From contig NC_089322.1 in the NCBI RefSeq assembly GCF_036669915.1, positions 5,585,192 through 5,649,191 on the forward strand: DNA of 64,000 nucleotides, given 5' to 3'. This stretch comes from Pocillopora verrucosa (Eukaryota; Cnidaria; Anthozoa; Scleractinia; Pocilloporidae). Both the position numbers and the translations under genes were made by a program. Shown piece by piece: positions 60,527-64,000 of this stretch; the stretch's first letter is position 1, and each line of letters starts with the position of its first letter. The notes beneath the pieces were generated by a model, which saw nothing but the letters and a program-made list of their open reading frames with translations, was not told the DNA's origin and did no database searches.

Positions 60527-60532
60527 AATAAA
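60527..60532 (+). terminator. Polyadenylation signal, gene B
   Basis: AATAAA about 165 bp after the stop codon of the secreted gene B. Confidence 0.5.
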
Positions 60533-61640
60533 AGTTATCGAACTATGTTTTTGCGACTTTCCTTAAAAAACTTGTACCTCACCGATCTCTGTTTCGAGAA
60601 ATACAATAAAAAAAAGATAGGTCACCGTGCTGGCTTAGAAGATATGATGGGCCAATCTTACCTTATTTAAGCCTGAACTGTTACTAGCCACGCGCGTTGT
60701 TCGATCGTCGGTTCACGGTACATTTTGCAGCAGCAAGAAGCAAGGGTTTCTATAGAAACACATGAAAAACTTGATTGGTAGAAAGTCTCAACTGTATTGC
60801 ATTCTCGAGCAACGGGCTTCGTTCATGACAGAGTCAAAATTGTTTGAAGAAACACCTCCTGGTATCAACGGGCAAGTTAAAAAATTTGTCTTCTACTGAC
60901 TAGATGTGAAAAAAGATAGAAAGGAAAGCAGAATTCTAAAAACTGACGTTTCTAGAGATACTCCTTTGTTTAGACAAAACAGAGTTTCAAAAAAATTTTT
61001 AATGGCGATTTGTCGATAATTTTTTTAACTTCCAGATTAATGATAAGTTATTCAAAAATGGTGCACAAGAAAAGGCAGGCAAAAGCTTTGCATTCATTGT
61101 GATATAATCTTTTTTGGACTGGACGGTCATACTATTAAACACAGAGTTACCTTTTCTTCGATGAACACGACAAAAATGCAATAGATTGAATCAAAAGTAA
61201 CTGATCACAAGATACCAATCACTTTGAACATAACAAAATGGTTCTTACCTCAGTCATACGAATTTCCCACCTTTAATTATTTTTGTCAAGGGCCATGGCT
61301 CTTTACTGAAGGTCAGCATTGAGCTTGGTTTCAATTTTCCCAATCAAGTTTTTTTTGGTGTTTGCGTCAGATTGTACATGAAGTTTCAAGCTGTCCCTGT
61401 CTACAGCAATATCGCAATGAAACCCTTTAAGCCTTGGAGAAATAAGCTGAACAGAAAATTAGTACTCCTTGAGGGAAAGCATCACTTGTTACAGTCAGTA
61501 TCACTATCATTCACTAGACTAAATATTGCAAAATGCAAGTGTATTGTCAGTTACACACACAGACAAGGTTGCGATTCTGCAATTGTAATCGATTAATCCA
61601 TGCTTAACTGCTTGCGTCTGACTTTAAAGGACCCTAGAAG
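60533..61640. other. Stretch without recognised gene
   Basis: No supported exon on either strand. It could hold further exons or the 3' UTR of the minus-strand LDLR/Sushi gene, but nothing diagnostic was seen. Confidence 0.45.
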
Positions 61641-62290
61641 AGAGCTGCAGCTATGTTGGATCGACTTTCGTGATCTACAATCACTAAGCACCTCAAAAAG
61701 AATTTTAACGATCCTGTATCTGTTAGAGATTCAAGATCTTCGGGTTTCTTTTAATTCGATCTTGCATCGTAAGGTAATGAACAGATGCATTAGATAGACC
61801 ACGTAACCAGAAGATTCAATGCTGCAATGATGTTAGATCGAATATCACAATCTACAGTCATTGCAAACCACAAAAAGACTTTTGACAACTTGATCAATTG
61901 CTGATTCAAGATGGTCAAGGCGTTTAATTCTATCGTACATCGGCAGATAAATGCAAAGATGCACAAGACAAGCGGTTTATCCGGAAAGATGAATTCTGCA
62001 ACGATGGTAGATCGACTATCATAATATACCGTCATTGCAAAGTATGAAAAGACCTTTGACGACTCTGTACCAGTTGGTGGTTAAAGATCGTCAAGGTACT
62101 GTATTCGTCCGCACATTGAAAGATCAATGCACACACGTATGACCACGTAACCAGAACTAAGAGAATTTTGCAACGATGCTGGATAGATTTTCGTAATCTA
62201 CAGTTATTGCAAACTGAGAAGACCACTGATGATCCTGCATCGATTTAATTTTTCAATTTTGCATCAATTGATCAAGACGATCTTAATTTA
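61640..62290. repeat. Diverged tandem repeat of about 180 bp, four units
   Basis: The segment ATC.CAATCTACAGTCATTGCAA followed by GACTTTTGACAACT and a TTCAAGAT.GTCAAGG stretch recurs near 61660, 61840, 62022 and 62195 with 15 to 30 percent divergence by eye. No coding frame runs through it. It lies downstream of, or in an intron of, the LDLR/Sushi gene. Confidence 0.7.
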
Positions 62291-62433
62291 AAATCATTGC
62301 AAGATATACAGAGATAAATGACGATCGTGAATTGATTCGTAATCCAAGATCATCCATCGATTAAGAAACCAAACCTCGGGAATAACGTCTGACTCTTTTT
62401 CATTTTCATGCCGAATGTTTGTTGTTCTAATAC

Positions 62434-63465
62434 CTGTACAGGCCAATTCTGCCCCACTCCACTTTCCATCTTTGATACATCTTCTTGCTGTTGAACCGGC
62501 CACCTTGGATTCTTCTTTACAAGAGAACCTGCATTCTGTGCCGTTTATAATCTCTGTTTCACCAGTTTTGCATCCTAAGAGCACAGCATTGATAGGTAAC
62601 GGGCACGTGACAGCTAAAACAGGTACAAAAATAAAATTGGGTGCGATGTGTTAATTACGAGTTCTCTAAGATCTTTTAAGAAATTTCATTTCAAATTACT
62701 GCTTGAGCTGGTGCAAATTTTTCTGGTCTAAAAAAATTGTTTCTCTTTTTCTTGACCTTCGTCCTTTTATCATATCATTAACTGAAACAAAGGAATGTAA
62801 AACGGACACATTCTTAAAATATTGTTCCGAGAAAATTTTGAAGTACAGCATGTATCTTTTCAGGCACTTTGCCATTTAAGCAACTGAAATCCCCACAGAC
62901 TAGAGAGTTAAAAAAATGTCGGCAGACATTAAACTTCAGGCTGCCTTCTATGTACAAAACATTAGCTCTTATGTCACACTCAAAAGTCCTCAATCAGGTA
63001 ATACCTATCCATGCCTCCTTCCTCTCTATACACATGAATCACTCTTAAGTTTTGCTATTGTTTTACAAACCCCATGTCTGCCGGTAGCTGTCATATGCCA
63101 CGAGTCCATAAGCTCCTCCGCGGGACAATGATATAACGCTTACAACAGTTCCATTGAAGACATCAAATTTGTAAATCCAATTTCTGCTCCACCCAGTGAT
63201 GAATAAATAAGGAGAGATGAAGGAAACTGAATAGAAGTTTAAACCATTTTGCTGAAAGAGTAAAGTTCTGTTGTTCCCATTGTAATCAACAGATTCAATT
63301 GCGCCTCTGAACTCGTCCACCCAGTAAACAAGTTTGTTTCGTCGATCAAGAGTGATACCACTTGGCCAAGTAAGATTTGACGTTACCATAGCAAAACGTT
63401 GAGTTCCATCTAAGTTTGATTTCTCGACTTTCGGGGTGTTTCCCAATGCATTCCAAAACATCAAT
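62434..63465 (-). CDS. LDL-receptor class B / Sushi domain protein (partial)
   Basis: Two exons run on the minus strand: 63465-63071, then 62613-62434. The first encodes LDL-receptor YWTD repeats: RLMFWNALG, then SNLTWPSGITLDRRNKLVYW and VDEFRGAIESVDYNGNNRT, then a third blade, ending GGAYGLVAYDSYRQ. The second is one complete Sushi/CCP domain in its own phase 1-1 exon: CPLPINAVLLGC, then CRFSCKEESKV, then RRCIKDGKWSG and LAC. The phase-1 end of the first exon fits the phase-1 start of the second. The six-bladed propeller needs about six repeats, so most exons lie beyond the right edge, and a downstream exon must follow because the Sushi exon ends in a donor. Such proteins are cell-surface or secreted receptors; the ligand is unknown. 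Confidence 0.8.
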
Positions 63466-63476
63466 CTGTAGAGGAA

Positions 63477-63755
63477 AGCATATATATTGTGGGAGGAAAT
63501 AGACAAATAAACTACAAGTTCATCCCTACAGGTCTGTTTCGTGGTTGTCCACTCATCAGGAGATTTAATGAAAATAATCTTTACCATCGCTTATATACAA
63601 TATAATCTCATTTATGCAGCGCGAAGTTTAACAATTTAACAGTTTAGTTGCGCACTCATCAGGGGATTTCCCCTGATGAGTGGGCAACCACGAAACACAC
63701 CTGTAGGGATGAACTTGTATTTTATTTGTCTTTTTCCTCCCACAATATAGACATC
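63477..63755. repeat. Inverted repeat in intron upstream of the LDLR exon
   Basis: Arms of about 90 bp: TATTGTGGGAGGAAATAGAC through GTCCACTCATCAGG (63485-63562), and the complement CCTGATGAGTGGGCAACCAC through CCTCCCACAATATAGAC (63670-63751). Another inverted pair, ACTCATCAGGGGATTTCCCC, sits at 63655 at the head of the second arm. Confidence 0.8.
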
Positions 63756-64000
63756 GCTCTACTCCTATGTATTGAGCACTGTTTTAGAAAAGTCAAATTT
63801 TACACTTCAGCCGACTTCATTGATGAATGAAAATAAATGAATCGACAATCCCCGAATAACAATCTTAGAGTCCGCTGGCACTAACTCTTAGGATGGAAAA
63901 ATGCGTTGAATCACGATTACAAAAACAAAATGGTCGTAATTTTCAATTGAAAAAATTCTTATTTATTGACTTTGTCCTTACCGAAAGAAATCTCTCAGAT

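Overview
The window looks like nuclear DNA of an anthozoan cnidarian, probably a stony coral. This is an inference from AT-rich DNA, genes split by GT-AG introns, many small fold-back transposons, and a gene set that mixes animal-wide families (RD3, a MAP3K-type kinase, a CIMIP7-like ciliary protein, LDLR/Sushi, Dickkopf/colipase-fold proteins) with an expanded unknown family. No rRNA, tRNA or CRISPR array was seen. All exon models below were built by hand from splice sites, reading phase and family resemblance.

1-23 kb: a tandem array of one unrecognised gene family. Copy 1 (254-5887, 5' end outside the window or decayed) and copy 2 (11857-17367, with its start) have long intact exons. Copy 3 (20345-21545) is a broken pseudogene, and smaller relics lie at about 7850-8500 and 18840-19200. 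Copy 2 predicts a type II membrane protein with a dibasic RSRR site and a beta-rich, Trp/Cys-rich C-terminus. The array is full of fold-back DNA: a roughly 2.75 kb inverted-repeat insertion in the last intron of copy 1, a roughly 2.3 kb palindrome directly upstream of copy 2, and a 244 bp hAT-like MITE whose 8-bp target duplication is confirmed by empty sites in the paralogous copies.

23-29 kb: a single-exon RD3-like gene (minus strand, 25828-26412), then a 1268 bp element with about 72-bp near-perfect terminal inverted repeats, CCGA target duplication and internal 222-bp tandem repeats.

29-38 kb: a nine-exon minus-strand gene for a 670-residue coiled-coil protein (tentatively IHO1/CCDC36-like), then a TTAA-flanked transposon with a deleted transposase gene. 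A second TTAA-flanked MITE directly abuts it and shares the middle TTAA.

38-51 kb: a four-exon gene resembling ciliary microtubule inner protein CIMIP7/C3orf84 (38468-42895), then a seven-exon STE-type kinase gene (45010-48727). Its catalytic residues are in place, but the activation loop and APE motif are missing from every recognisable exon.

51-61 kb: two neighbouring plus-strand genes for secreted, cysteine-rich Dickkopf/colipase-fold proteins. The last two exons of each match in phase and cysteine layout, pointing to local duplication and divergence. 61-64 kb: a diverged tandem repeat of about 180 bp, then two exons of a minus-strand gene with LDL-receptor class B repeats followed by a Sushi domain, running off the right edge.
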